A stretch of 64,000 nt of DNA from Gemmatimonas sp. UBA7669 (GTDB lineage: Bacteria; Gemmatimonadota; Gemmatimonadetes; Gemmatimonadales; Gemmatimonadaceae): contig NZ_DLHL01000011.1 of the NCBI RefSeq assembly GCF_002483225.1, positions 186,001 to 250,000 of the forward strand, in the 5' to 3' direction. Positions 52,183 to 61,436 of the stretch are shown one piece after another. The notes beneath the pieces were generated by a model. It was not told where the DNA came from. It did no database searches and saw nothing but the letters and a program-made list of their open reading frames with translations. Position numbers and translations under genes: made by a program. Numbering within the stretch: the first letter of the stretch is position 1; each line of letters begins with the position of its first letter.

Positions 52183-53880
52183 TTATTCGGATCCTGTCAA
52201 GCCTTGCCGGCCAGGCATCAGCACCCGCCGGTCAACGGCAATGCGGTCCAGAAACCGCTCATCATGCGACGCCACCACCAGCGCCCCATCGAACTGCTGC
52301 AGGACGGATTCCAATGCCTCCAGACTGTCGAGATCGAGGTGATTGGTTGGCTCGTCCAGCAGCAGGAGACGTGGGGCGGGTACTCCCGGCACACCCAGCA
52401 CACAGGCCAGCGCGGCCCGCATGCGTTCCCCGCCACTCAGCGCGTTGGCGGCGCGAAAAGCCATGTCGCGACGAAAGCCAAACCGGGCCAGCGCGCCACG
52501 CAGCGCGGTCTCGTCCGGCACCATGAACGCCCCACCGCGCATGGCCGCCATGTGCTGCATGGCTCGCAGCAGCGAACCGTGTCGCGACAGCACCGTTACC
52601 TGCTGATCGAGATAGACCACCTCCTCCACCGGGACGCCGCGATGCACGCGCAGCGCCCGCATGGGCGCGCGCTCACCAGACAGCACGCGCAGCAGGGTAG
52701 ACTTGCCACTGCCGTTGGGCCCCAGCACCGCCACCCGCTCCGGACCACGCAACTCGAATGTGAACCCTGCCACCAGTTCCTCGGCGGGCTCGCCCACGCC
52801 CAGCGTGGCATCGTGCATCGCGAACACGAGCGTGCCAGCGGCCAGTTCGCTCGAGACCACGGGAAACGCCAGAGGCACCGCCTCCTCGAGCAGCGCCTGC
52901 GCCTCACGCACGCGTGCGGACGCTTCGTCGTTCTCCCGTTGGCGAATGCCTTGCAGACGTGCCCCGGTGCCCTCGCTGCGTTCCGCCTGCATACCCAGCA
53001 GAATCTTTGCCTGCCCGCCGCGGGCCCGGGCACGGCGTCCTGCGGCGTCGCGGCGATCCTGTCGTTCCTTGGCGGCCTGCTGGGCGCGCTCCACCTTGTC
53101 GCGGGCAGCCAGTGCACTGCTGAACTCCCGCTCTGCCGCCTCACGCTGCAACGCGCGCTCCGCACGATAGTGCGCGTAATTGCCACCATAGCGTCGCAGT
53201 GTGCCCCGCTCCACCGCCTCGATGCGATCCACGTGATCGAGCAACTGACGGTCATGCGTGGCCACGACCAGGGCCCGTGGCCACGTGCGCACCAGCGTGT
53301 ACACCGCGTCGCGATGCGCCGCGTCGAGATCATTGGTGGGCTCATCGAGCACGAGCACGTCGGGCGCATCGAGCAGCAACGCCGCCAGGCGCATGCGTGT
53401 GGCCTCGCCACCACTCAAACTGGACCAGTGTCGATCGAGCCGAATGTGTCCCAGATCAAAAGAGTGCAGCAGCGCTTCAAGACGCTCGGCGAGATCCCAC
53501 TCGGTGCCAATGCGCTGCACGTCCTCCGCCGAGCCCTCGCCCAACGCGCAACGCGCGAGCGCAGCCAGCACGTCGGCCTTGCCCAGACGCTGCGCGACCG
53601 TGTCGTCGGTGAATGGCGCGCCGAAGGCAGCAGTCGGCAGCGGTGTGGCCAACTGCGAAAGCACCGCCACTCGGCCGCGGCGCGTGACCTGCCCCGCATC
53701 GGGCTGCCGAGCGCCGCTCAACACGGCCAGCAGCGTGCTCTTGCCGGATCCGTTTGGTCCGATGAGGCCTACGCGCTCGCTGTCGAGCGCGAAGTGAATC
53801 TCGGCGAGAAGTGGAGTGCCGTCAGGCCGATGGCAGGAGACGGCCGTGGCAACGAGCCACGCGGACGATGGACGAGACAT
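52183..53880 (-). CDS. ABC-F family ATPase
   Basis: 565 residues with two ABC ATPase domains in one chain and no membrane segments: Walker A GPNGSGKST in both halves, signature LSGGEATRMRL and LSGGERMRAAL, and Walker B VLVLDEPTNDLD and LLLLDEPTNHLD. A charged linker (about residues 240-320) separates the domains (REAAEREFSSALAARDKVER). ABC-F proteins act on the ribosome as translation factors or resistance proteins. The start at 53880 gives the natural N-terminus (MSRPSSAW); the longer frame is not conserved. The 215-nt gap to the next gene (53881-54095) holds its promoter region, in which I see no recognisable motif. Confidence 0.95.
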   Translation of the reverse strand: MSRPSSAWLVATAVSCHRPDGTPLLAEIHFALDSERVGLIGPNGSGKSTLLAVLSGARQPDAGQVTRRGRVAVLSQLATPLPTAAFGAPFTDDTVAQRLGKADVLAALARCALGEGSAEDVQRIGTEWDLAERLEALLHSFDLGHIRLDRHWSSLSGGEATRMRLAALLLDAPDVLVLDEPTNDLDAAHRDAVYTLVRTWPRALVVATHDRQLLDHVDRIEAVERGTLRRYGGNYAHYRAERALQREAAEREFSSALAARDKVERAQQAAKERQDRRDAAGRRARARGGQAKILLGMQAERSEGTGARLQGIRQRENDEASARVREAQALLEEAVPLAFPVVSSELAAGTLVFAMHDATLGVGEPAEELVAGFTFELRGPERVAVLGPNGSGKSTLLRVLSGERAPMRALRVHRGVPVEEVVYLDQQVTVLSRHGSLLRAMQHMAAMRGGAFMVPDETALRGALARFGFRRDMAFRAANALSGGERMRAALACVLGVPGVPAPRLLLLDEPTNHLDLDSLEALESVLQQFDGALVVASHDERFLDRIAVDRRVLMPGRQGLTGSE

Positions 53881-54095
53881 GGATTTCCCAGACAGTCGTT
53901 CGGGGCAGGGCATCGGAGTGATGCCTGCGAGTCGAAGTCGTGATCCGGGTGCTGTCCATGTGGCGCCTCACTGCTCGGGGAATACCGCCCACCGGCGCAT
54001 GGGCGTGTTTCGCTCGTCGCGCAACACGCCACATGGGCCAGGGAAATTCAACGGTCCTGCTATGCTGCCAATCTACCTGCGGGTCGTGCGTGGCG

Positions 54096-54611
54096 TCACT
54101 TCGGCACGCGCAACACCACGGCGTTTGTGGCCGCGGAGACCGCGCCGGCCGGACCGGTCAGTGCCACCTGCGCACGCACCGCCCCTGTCTGCACGGCCCC
54201 ATCCCCTGGCGGCGCAGACGGTCCGGACAGCACGGCGTGCACTTCCATCACGAACAAGCGCGTTTCACCGGGCGCAATGTCCACGTTGCTCGGCGAAAAC
54301 GCACAGAGCGGCGACCAAGCGCGGCGCCAGCTTCCCGGCGCGGCCTGCTGCTCCACCACCGTGGCACACTCTTCGAAGCGCAACGCGGCGCCGGTGGTGT
54401 TGCGCACCCGCACCGGCATCGCAAAGGCGAGGAACTCCACGTTGCCTGAGCTGCGACGCTCACCCACCAGCGTGTCCCCAAGCGCCTGTACCTCGGGGGG
54501 AGCGGCCGTCGGTCCGACCGCGTCGCGGCAGCCCCATGCGGCACCCAAAGAGACGGCGGCGACCGCCGCCATACGCCAGCCTGCCACAGCTCGTGCACCT
54601 GCTCGAATCAT
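54096..54611 (-). CDS. hypothetical lipoprotein
   Basis: 171 residues. A lipoprotein-like N-terminus (AAVAAVSLGAAWGC, Cys28) is followed by a beta-rich domain with two further cysteines (FEECATVVEQQ and LCAFSPSNVD) and strand-like blocks (VEFLAFAMPVRVRNTTGAAL; TRLFVMEVHAVLSGP). I do not recognise a family. A strong AGGAGG sits six bases before the ATG. It follows the kinase gene by 42 nt and may be in its transcript, so it may be a surface or periplasmic partner. Confidence 0.75.
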   Translation of the reverse strand: MIRAGARAVAGWRMAAVAAVSLGAAWGCRDAVGPTAAPPEVQALGDTLVGERRSSGNVEFLAFAMPVRVRNTTGAALRFEECATVVEQQAAPGSWRRAWSPLCAFSPSNVDIAPGETRLFVMEVHAVLSGPSAPPGDGAVQTGAVRAQVALTGPAGAVSAATNAVVLRVPK

Positions 54612-54653
54612 GATTGGCCTCCTGAAAAGACTCCCTCGATATATCGCGCGTCG

Positions 54654-56501
54654 TCAGGGTGGCAGCAAGCGATCAACGTCGGCGCGCGCATCCACCAGGC
54701 GATCCACTTCGTCCCCCAGGTGACGAACGGCGTCGATCAGTGTGGTGAGTGGCGCCAGATCGGTGGAGCCGGCGTGCAGACGCAACAAGTCGAGCCGCAA
54801 CGTTTCGAGCGCCGCCACCGCCCTGGCCAGCCGCTGCGCAGCCGCCTCGCGCGCGGCACCGTCGAGCAGCGCCACCGCCGCGCGTGCATCCGCCGCTTCT
54901 GCCTCGAGCGCCGCCAGGGTGGCCGGCAGGTCCGTGAGCGCCTCACGCTGAGCCGACGGCAGGGCCTCGTACAGGTCCTGCGCGGCGACACCCAGCGCCA
55001 CTTCCGTCGCGCGGAACCCACCGGCTTCCAGCGCCCGCGAGCGCGACGGCGCGCCCAGCTTGCGCGAGAGCCACGCACCAACCCGGCTGTTCCAGAGTCG
55101 ATCCCTGATTCCCGACATCCACCACTCGCGCACACGCGGCGAGACGAAGCGCACATCGAGTGCATTGCTCACCGCCACCGTGAGCAGCGTGGCACCGACC
55201 GGCGACAACACCATCCAGATGGGCGAGCGATTCTCGTGCAGCACACCTTGCACCACGAGCCCCACCGTCACTGCGAGCCATGACGTGGAAGCGAACGTGG
55301 CATAGCGCAGCGCACGATGTACGGGCGACTCGGTATCCGCGTGCGACAGCGCCGCCGCCTCCACCCGCTCGCGCCGCGCCACGTCGATGGCCGCGCGCAG
55401 ATCGGCAAGGGAATGACCGGCACGAAACTGGCGGCGTGCCTGGTTGATGTGATATCCGATGATGGGCAGCAGTGGCGCCGCGGCAATACCAGCCAGCAGC
55501 GCAATGTCAGCGGGGCCGTCGGGACGATTGCCTGTGACCCATGCCACCAGATTGCCCGCGGTGAGCACACTGAAGCCGGCCATCCACCCACTGTATGGCA
55601 GCATCAGCGGGTTGCGCGCAGCCAGCCAGGCGCGAAGTCCCGGTGCGAGCTGGCTGCGCGGCTCCGGCGCAGGCGCCAGCGCTGCCGCCAAGGCTTCGCC
55701 ATCGGCAAAGCGCTCGGCCGGATCGCGAGCCAGACAACGGGCAATGGCCGCCTCGAGTGCCGCCGGAACACCGGGAGCAACCGTGCGCAGACTGGGGGCA
55801 GACTGCGTGGCCTGTGCCAACAGCAGGGCGGGCACGGTCTCGCCGTCAAACGGATAGCGACCGCTGAGTGCGAGGTAACCAACCACGCCCAGCGCGTACA
55901 GATCACTGCGTCCGTCGAGCGCTGCGCCAGACGCATGTTCGGGACTGATGTAGTGCGCCGTCCCCATCAGCGGCGCGGGGGTCAGCGCAGCGCGCTCCAT
56001 GTCCGAGGCAATGCCGAAGTCCGTCACCATCGCGCGGCCGCTGCCTTCTTCGATGAGGATGTTGTCGGGTTTGATGTCCCGATGGACAATGCCGCGGCCG
56101 TGTGCGTAAGCCAGCGCCCATGCCACTTCGCGCAGTACGCGCGCCACATCGCCCGGCGGCAGCGGTCCCTGCGTGCGCAGGCGCTGTCCGAGCGTTTCGC
56201 CGGCGATGTAACTCATCACGAAGAACACCACGCCCTGCGCTTCACCGACACGGTGAATGGGCACGATGTGCGGGTGTGACAGGCCGGCGGCCGTACGGGC
56301 CTCGCGCAGAAAGCGCTCGCGCGCCACGGCATTGGCAGCAAGCTCCGGTGGCAGCACCTTGATGGCCACATCGCGGTCGAGCTGGACATCGCGTGCGAGG
56401 TACACGACCCCCATGCCACCACGCCCCAGCTCGCGCTGCAGCGAATATTCGCCAATCAGCGCCGATTGAACGGTGAGGAACTCCTGCGTGGCCGAGCTCA
56501 T
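54654..56501 (-). CDS. membrane serine/threonine protein kinase
   Basis: 615 residues. The N-terminal kinase domain (1-290) is complete: GRGGMGVVYLA, VAIKVLPPEL (Lys48), HRDIKPDNIL (catalytic Asp142), DFGIASDM (Asp161) and an SPEHASGAALDGRSDLYALG activation/peptide-binding segment. Several hydrophobic helices follow (PLMLPYSGWMAGFSVLTAGN; WLAVTVGLVVQGVL; MVLSPVGATLLTVAV). The C-terminus is a long charged helix that resembles a coiled coil (ALEAEAADARAAVALLDGA). The stop of the upstream alpha/beta hydrolase gene is only 5 nt before its start, so the two are co-transcribed. Confidence 0.95.
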   Translation of the reverse strand: MSSATQEFLTVQSALIGEYSLQRELGRGGMGVVYLARDVQLDRDVAIKVLPPELAANAVARERFLREARTAAGLSHPHIVPIHRVGEAQGVVFFVMSYIAGETLGQRLRTQGPLPPGDVARVLREVAWALAYAHGRGIVHRDIKPDNILIEEGSGRAMVTDFGIASDMERAALTPAPLMGTAHYISPEHASGAALDGRSDLYALGVVGYLALSGRYPFDGETVPALLLAQATQSAPSLRTVAPGVPAALEAAIARCLARDPAERFADGEALAAALAPAPEPRSQLAPGLRAWLAARNPLMLPYSGWMAGFSVLTAGNLVAWVTGNRPDGPADIALLAGIAAAPLLPIIGYHINQARRQFRAGHSLADLRAAIDVARRERVEAAALSHADTESPVHRALRYATFASTSWLAVTVGLVVQGVLHENRSPIWMVLSPVGATLLTVAVSNALDVRFVSPRVREWWMSGIRDRLWNSRVGAWLSRKLGAPSRSRALEAGGFRATEVALGVAAQDLYEALPSAQREALTDLPATLAALEAEAADARAAVALLDGAAREAAAQRLARAVAALETLRLDLLRLHAGSTDLAPLTTLIDAVRHLGDEVDRLVDARADVDRLLPP

Positions 56502-56506
56502 GCCCT

Positions 56507-57337
56507 CTACGATAACGGCAGCGAGGGTGGATGTCCCGTCACGTCGGCGAGCATGTCCAGGACCCGGCGAATCATGAGGTCCCGCTGCGCGTCCGCCGTG
56601 ATGTGCGGCCAGCGATCACCCGGCTGGAATCCGTACCAGCCGAACTGCGAGTGATTGCCCCCCTCGACCCACTCCCAGCGCGTCGAAAGCGGCAGCTTGC
56701 CACGATTGCTCTCCACCTCCGCGCGACTCGCCAGTCCGTCATGCGTGCCCACAATTTTTGTCACGGGCACCGTGAGTCCGCTGAGGTCCACGTCCCGCGG
56801 ATGCGACGTGCCAATGAGTACGAGCCCGGAGAAACCCGGCCGCTGCTGCGAAGCGACGGTACTCGCGACCACACCGCCCTTCGAATGCCCCGCCGCCACC
56901 CAGCGGGCCGGAGACGCGGCGCCAGCCACCACGCGCGCGAGGCGCGCCTCGAGCTCCGGGGAATCTGTGCCGCCAAACGCGGCACGGCGCGGAATCTCCA
57001 CGAGATACGCGCGGTACCCGCCGGCGGCCACCGCGCGCAGCAGCGGCGCATACGCCACCGGGTCCACCAACGCCCCCGGAAAGAATACCAGCGCAGCACC
57101 GTCACGTCGGGACGAATCGCCACGCGTGGGGACAAACGACCACACCCCGTCGTCGTGTTGCACCATCACCTGATCATCGCTGGCCAGCGCGGCGTGTGCA
57201 TCGGCGTCCGCGCGATAGGCCCAGAGTGACCAGCCAGTGAAGACCACCGTGAACACCAGTCCGGCGGTAATCCAGACACGCCGAATGCGTGAAAGCCAGC
57301 GGTCGCTCTTGCGGTCGCGATTGCGGGCGCGGTTCAT
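56507..57337 (-). CDS. membrane-anchored alpha/beta hydrolase
   Basis: 276 residues with one N-terminal transmembrane helix (VWITAGLVFTVVFTGWSLWA). The extracellular part has an alpha/beta-hydrolase fold: ALVFFPGALVDPVAYAPLLR (oxyanion region), WVAAGHSKGGVVASTVAS (nucleophile elbow GHSKG), IVGTHDGLASRAEV (Asp) and a late GGNHSQFGWYG (His). All three triad residues are therefore plausible. It may be an esterase or peptidase on the outer face of the inner membrane. It is the first gene of a unit with the kinase. The divergent gap to the tricorn protease (57338-57474) holds no clear promoter. Confidence 0.88.
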   Translation of the reverse strand: MNRARNRDRKSDRWLSRIRRVWITAGLVFTVVFTGWSLWAYRADADAHAALASDDQVMVQHDDGVWSFVPTRGDSSRRDGAALVFFPGALVDPVAYAPLLRAVAAGGYRAYLVEIPRRAAFGGTDSPELEARLARVVAGAASPARWVAAGHSKGGVVASTVASQQRPGFSGLVLIGTSHPRDVDLSGLTVPVTKIVGTHDGLASRAEVESNRGKLPLSTRWEWVEGGNHSQFGWYGFQPGDRWPHITADAQRDLMIRRVLDMLADVTGHPPSLPLS

Positions 57338-57474
57338 GAGGGGACTCGTGGGAGGGTGGCACATCGGGTGCTGGGGAGGCAGTGCCTCCTACGCGGTGCG
57401 CGCACATGCGGTTTCCGACTTGCCACGCCCTGCCCTCGGGCAGAGCTTGGAACGTACACCTTATCCCCCGCCTC

Positions 57475-60400
57475 ATGCGATCCTGCCACGTTCCGTCTCA
57501 AGGCGACACGCTGCGCCTCTGCCTGGCATTCATCGCCAGCCTGTCGCTGTCCGCGTCGCTGTCCGCGTCGCTGTCCGCCCTACTGCCCGCCCCGCTCACG
57601 GCGCAGACCACCACGCCGCGCACTGACGAACCCACACGTCTGCTGCGACAGCCCTCCATCTCGTCCACCCACATTGCCTTCACCTACGGATCCGATGTCT
57701 GGATCGTGGATCGCAGTGGCGGTGTCGCGCGACGCATCACCAGTACGGCGGCCGTCGAGAGCGACCCGCGCCTCTCCCCCGATGGCCAGTGGATTGCCTT
57801 TACGTCCAATCGCAGCGGCACACCCGCCGTGTATGTGGTGAGTGCGCAGGGCGGCGAACCACAGCGTCTCACCTGGTATCCCGCCCCGGCGCTGGCGCGT
57901 GGCTGGAGTCCCGATGGACAGCGCGTGCTGTACGCCACCACCTATGGGACGGCGCCCTCGGCGTATCATCGCCTCTGGTCGGTGTCGCGGAGCGGTGGCC
58001 CATCCACACCCGTGACCGTCGGCTGGGGCTTCGACGGACGCTGGGCGCCCGATGGGCGCACGGTCGTGGTGGATCGCATGACGCGCTGGGATCCCGAGTG
58101 GCGCTCGTACCGCGGCGGACAGAACATCCCGCTGCGCCTGCTCGATGTGCAGAGCAAGGAAGAAACACTCATCCCCAATCCCGATCGCAGCACGGACCTG
58201 CAGCCGCATGTGCTGAACGGCAAGGTGTATTTCCTGTCCGATCGTGATTGGGTCAGCAACGTGTGGGCCTATGACATCGCGTCGAAAGCCCTGTCGCAAA
58301 TCACGCGCTTTCGTGATGTGGACGTGAAGTGGCTGGGCGCCGGCGGAGGACAGTTGGTGTTCGAGCAGGACGGCTACCTTCACACACTCGACCCGGCGAC
58401 CGGCCGATCCCAGCGCGTGGCCATCACCGTGCGCGGCGACTTCCCCTGGGCGGCCACACGCTGGGAGGACGTCACGCGCAGTGTGGCCGCGGCGTCGCTT
58501 TCCCCCACCGGCAAGCGCATTCTCTTCGAAGCGCGCGGTGAAGTGTTCACTGTGCCCGTTGAGCAGGGCGACACACGCAATCTCACACGCAGTTCCGGCG
58601 CCGCCGACCGCGCGCCCAGCTGGTCACCCGATGGCAAGCAGGTGGCCTGGTTCAGTGATGAGGGCAGTGGGTATCGCCTGCACATCGCCAATCAGGACGG
58701 CACCGGCACGCCGAGGCGCATCGAGCTTGGTGAATCGAAGATGGCCTGGGAGCCCGTCTGGTCGCCTGATGGCAAGCGCCTCGCGTTTGTCGACCATGTC
58801 ACGCGGGTGCGCATCGTGGATGTCGCCAGCGGCCGCATCAGCACGGCCGATGTCGGCGGCGCGTCCAACGATCGTGGCAGCATGGGCCTTTCGTGGTCAC
58901 CCGACTCGAAGTGGCTGGCGTACAGCAAGACCTATCCCAACAACTTCCGTCGCATCACGGCGTGGAATTCTGAGACGGGTACGGTCTCGCCACTGACCGA
59001 CGCCATGGCGCATGCCGTGCAGCCGGCCTTCGACAAGGACGGACGCCATCTCTGGTTCCTGGCCAGCACGAACCTGGGCCTGGCCAGTGGCTGGGCCAAC
59101 ACCAGCGCCGGTCTCGCCGATCCGCAGTACGGGGTGTACGTGATGGTGCTGCGCAGCGGTGATCCCACGCCCTTCCCGCACAAGAGCGATGAAGAGGCCG
59201 CGCCGCCGCCGCCCAAGCCCGACACGGGTGCGGTGCAGGTGCGCATCGATCTCGAGGGCCTCGATCGTCGCATCGTGGTCACCTCGCTGCCCGTGCGCCG
59301 CTACGCTGACGTACAGACGGCCGGCAAGGGTGTCGTTTTTGTCAGTGAGCGCGTGGAGAATCAGCCCGGCGTCACGCTCCACAAGTTCAACCTCGCCGAC
59401 GGCAAGACGGAGGTCTTCACGCGCGGCGTCAGCCGCGTCTCCGTCTCGCACGATGGCAAGAAGATCCTGCTGCAGAATGGGCAGCAGTGGACCGTGACCG
59501 GCACGGAAGCGCCGCCGCAGGCGGGTCGTGGCACGGTCGCCGTGGCGCTGCGCATGCAGCTGGATCGGCTGGCCGAATGGCGACAGGTGTTCGACGAAGT
59601 CTGGCACTTCGAACGGGATTTCTTCTACGATCCCGACATGCACGGCAACGACTGGGATGCGGTGCGTGAACGCTATCGCCCACTCGTGCCGCACATTCGC
59701 CATCAGGCTGACCTGGCCTATGTGGTGGATCTCGTGAACGGCGAGCTGTCCGTGGGACACAGCTACGTGAGCGCCGGTGACCTGCCGCCGGTGGACACGT
59801 CGCGCGTTGGTACGCTGGGTGCCGATCTCGTTCTCGAGAACGGCCGCTGGCGCATCGCGCGCATCCTCACCACCGAGAGCTGGAATCCCGGCCTTGGTGC
59901 GCCACTCGACCGACCGGGATTGCGCGTGAAGGCCGGAGACTATCTGCTCGCCGTCAACGGGGACGCGCTCACGGCCAACGATGATCCCTATCGTCTGCTC
60001 GACGGGACCGCCGACCGGCAGACCACCTTGCTCATCAACTCGCGGCCCAGCACCGACAGCGCGTGGAGCATCACGGTGGTGCCCGCGGGCAACGAGAACG
60101 CCTTGCGTCAGCGCGCCTGGGTGGAAGACAATCGCCGCAAGGTCGATTCGCTGTCCCGGGGGCGTCTGGCGTATGCCTGGATTCCCAACACCAGCGCGCC
60201 GGGCACCACCAGCTTTGATCGCTATGTGTTTGCCCAGCAGGATCGGCAGGGCGCGATCATCGACGAGCGCTACAACGGCGGCGGGTCACTCGATGACTAC
60301 ATGGTGGACTATCTCACGCGCAGCCTGCGCGGCGCACTCACCAATCATGTGCCCGGTGGCGCCCCCTCGGCACTGCCGCAGGGCGTGCTCGGGCCCAAGG

Positions 60401-60777
60401 CACTCATCGTGAACGAACGCGCCGGCAGCGGCGGTGACTACTTCCCGTGGGCGTTCCGTCAGCAGAAGGCCGGCGTCATTGTTGGCACCCGCACCTGGGG
60501 CGGTCTGGTGAGTGCCGCGTCGCACTACCCCATGGTCAACGGGCTCAGTGTCACCGCGCCGGTCATTCGCGTGTTCGATCCCGTCAACAACCAGTGGATC
60601 GCCGAGAATGAGGGCGTGGCGCCTGACATCGAGGTGATCGTGGACGAGAAGAGCGCAGCCGCCGGGCGCGATCCGCAGTTGGAGCGTGCAGTGAGCGAGG
60701 TGCTCAAGGCGGTGGACACGCAGGGTGTACGTCGCATCACGCCGCCGCCCATGACCCGGCCCGCGCGTCGGCGCTAA
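57475..60777 (+). CDS. exported tricorn-type S41 protease
   Basis: 1100 residues, near the 1071 of archaeal tricorn. The start at 57475 opens a signal peptide (TLRLCLAFIASLSLSAS) built partly from a 12-nt repeat. Two TolB-like propellers follow (SPDGQWIAFTSNRSGTPAVY; WSPDGKRLAFVDHV), then a helical region, a PDZ domain (DRPGLRVKAGDYLLAVNGDAL) and the S41 catalytic core. Catalytic His762 is in GELSVGHSY and Ser985 in NERAGSGGDYFP, with a late Glu near IAENEGVAPDIEV. Archaeal tricorn is cytosolic, but this one is exported and probably degrades peptides in the periplasm. The 3' end is 43 nt from the convergent DUF4287 gene. Confidence 0.95.
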   Translation: MRSCHVPSQGDTLRLCLAFIASLSLSASLSASLSALLPAPLTAQTTTPRTDEPTRLLRQPSISSTHIAFTYGSDVWIVDRSGGVARRITSTAAVESDPRLSPDGQWIAFTSNRSGTPAVYVVSAQGGEPQRLTWYPAPALARGWSPDGQRVLYATTYGTAPSAYHRLWSVSRSGGPSTPVTVGWGFDGRWAPDGRTVVVDRMTRWDPEWRSYRGGQNIPLRLLDVQSKEETLIPNPDRSTDLQPHVLNGKVYFLSDRDWVSNVWAYDIASKALSQITRFRDVDVKWLGAGGGQLVFEQDGYLHTLDPATGRSQRVAITVRGDFPWAATRWEDVTRSVAAASLSPTGKRILFEARGEVFTVPVEQGDTRNLTRSSGAADRAPSWSPDGKQVAWFSDEGSGYRLHIANQDGTGTPRRIELGESKMAWEPVWSPDGKRLAFVDHVTRVRIVDVASGRISTADVGGASNDRGSMGLSWSPDSKWLAYSKTYPNNFRRITAWNSETGTVSPLTDAMAHAVQPAFDKDGRHLWFLASTNLGLASGWANTSAGLADPQYGVYVMVLRSGDPTPFPHKSDEEAAPPPPKPDTGAVQVRIDLEGLDRRIVVTSLPVRRYADVQTAGKGVVFVSERVENQPGVTLHKFNLADGKTEVFTRGVSRVSVSHDGKKILLQNGQQWTVTGTEAPPQAGRGTVAVALRMQLDRLAEWRQVFDEVWHFERDFFYDPDMHGNDWDAVRERYRPLVPHIRHQADLAYVVDLVNGELSVGHSYVSAGDLPPVDTSRVGTLGADLVLENGRWRIARILTTESWNPGLGAPLDRPGLRVKAGDYLLAVNGDALTANDDPYRLLDGTADRQTTLLINSRPSTDSAWSITVVPAGNENALRQRAWVEDNRRKVDSLSRGRLAYAWIPNTSAPGTTSFDRYVFAQQDRQGAIIDERYNGGGSLDDYMVDYLTRSLRGALTNHVPGGAPSALPQGVLGPKALIVNERAGSGGDYFPWAFRQQKAGVIVGTRTWGGLVSAASHYPMVNGLSVTAPVIRVFDPVNNQWIAENEGVAPDIEVIVDEKSAAAGRDPQLERAVSEVLKAVDTQGVRRITPPPMTRPARRR
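57544..57579. repeat. 3 x 12-bp tandem repeat in the tricorn signal peptide
   Basis: tcgctgtccgcg in two exact copies and one with a single change, in frame, encoding SLSA-SLSA-SLSA in the hydrophobic core of the signal peptide. Confidence 0.93.
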
Positions 60778-60820
60778 GGGCCGGTTGCCGCGCAGACGCG
60801 GGTGCGGCGTACGCGTTGAA

Positions 60821-61405
60821 CTACCCGTTCTGCTCGTACGCCGCGCGCAGCAACTGCTCCACCTCGGTGGTAATGTCCGATACCGTCTGCAGCGACAACT
60901 TGTGCGTGGCCTGACCAGGCGCCGCGGATTCAACCAGCAGCGTTGACCGCGGCGCCTTGGTGTATCGAAGCCCGACATCCACCCGCGTCCTGGTTGCCGC
61001 AGCCACCGCCACGAACTGGCGCGCGCGCACGAACGGGATGTAGGTGGCGCGCCCCTCGACCACTACGTCGGGGCCCAGCGCGGTGAGCAAGGCCTGCAGT
61101 CGATCATACACGGGACGCAGCGCAGCCTTGGCGCCGTCGTACTGCTGCGCCACGTATTCGTCTACCGTGGGCGCCGTCCACCCCGCCGCACGCGCTGCGG
61201 CATCGGCAATGGCCCACTGCGAGTTCTGCAGCACACCATGCGTGCTCTTGAGCCAGCGACGCACGGCGTTCTGATCGAGTGCGTCGAGTCCGCTGGCTTG
61301 CACCAGCGCCACCCATTCCTCGAGTGTCTTGCCCGTCCGTTCCTGCATACTGGCCGAGACGGCCTGCATCATGTCATTGGGGCTGTTGGGCCTCTTGGGG
61401 CGCAT
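60821..61405 (-). CDS. DUF4287 and DUF5655 domain protein, paralog B
   Basis: 194 residues from the ATG with GAGGA six bases upstream. It has the same two-domain layout as the protein at 31941: DUF4287 (AVSASMQERTGKTLEEWVAL, GVLQNSQWAIADAAARAAGW) then DUF5655 (GRATYIPFVRARQFVAVAAA, TRTRVDVGLRYTK). The two paralogs differ substantially. Function unknown. It is convergent with the tricorn gene and lies 31 nt downstream of oxyR on the same strand, so read-through from oxyR is possible. Confidence 0.88.
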   Translation of the reverse strand: MRPKRPNSPNDMMQAVSASMQERTGKTLEEWVALVQASGLDALDQNAVRRWLKSTHGVLQNSQWAIADAAARAAGWTAPTVDEYVAQQYDGAKAALRPVYDRLQALLTALGPDVVVEGRATYIPFVRARQFVAVAAATRTRVDVGLRYTKAPRSTLLVESAAPGQATHKLSLQTVSDITTEVEQLLRAAYEQNG

Positions 61406-61436
61406 CACGATCCTCGGGGCAGTGGGTCGCACTAGT

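Noticed and set aside
51586..53943. Plus-strand open frame of 785 codons
   Set aside because: Antisense to the clear DinB and ABC-F genes; low-complexity Arg/His/Gln composition and no motif.
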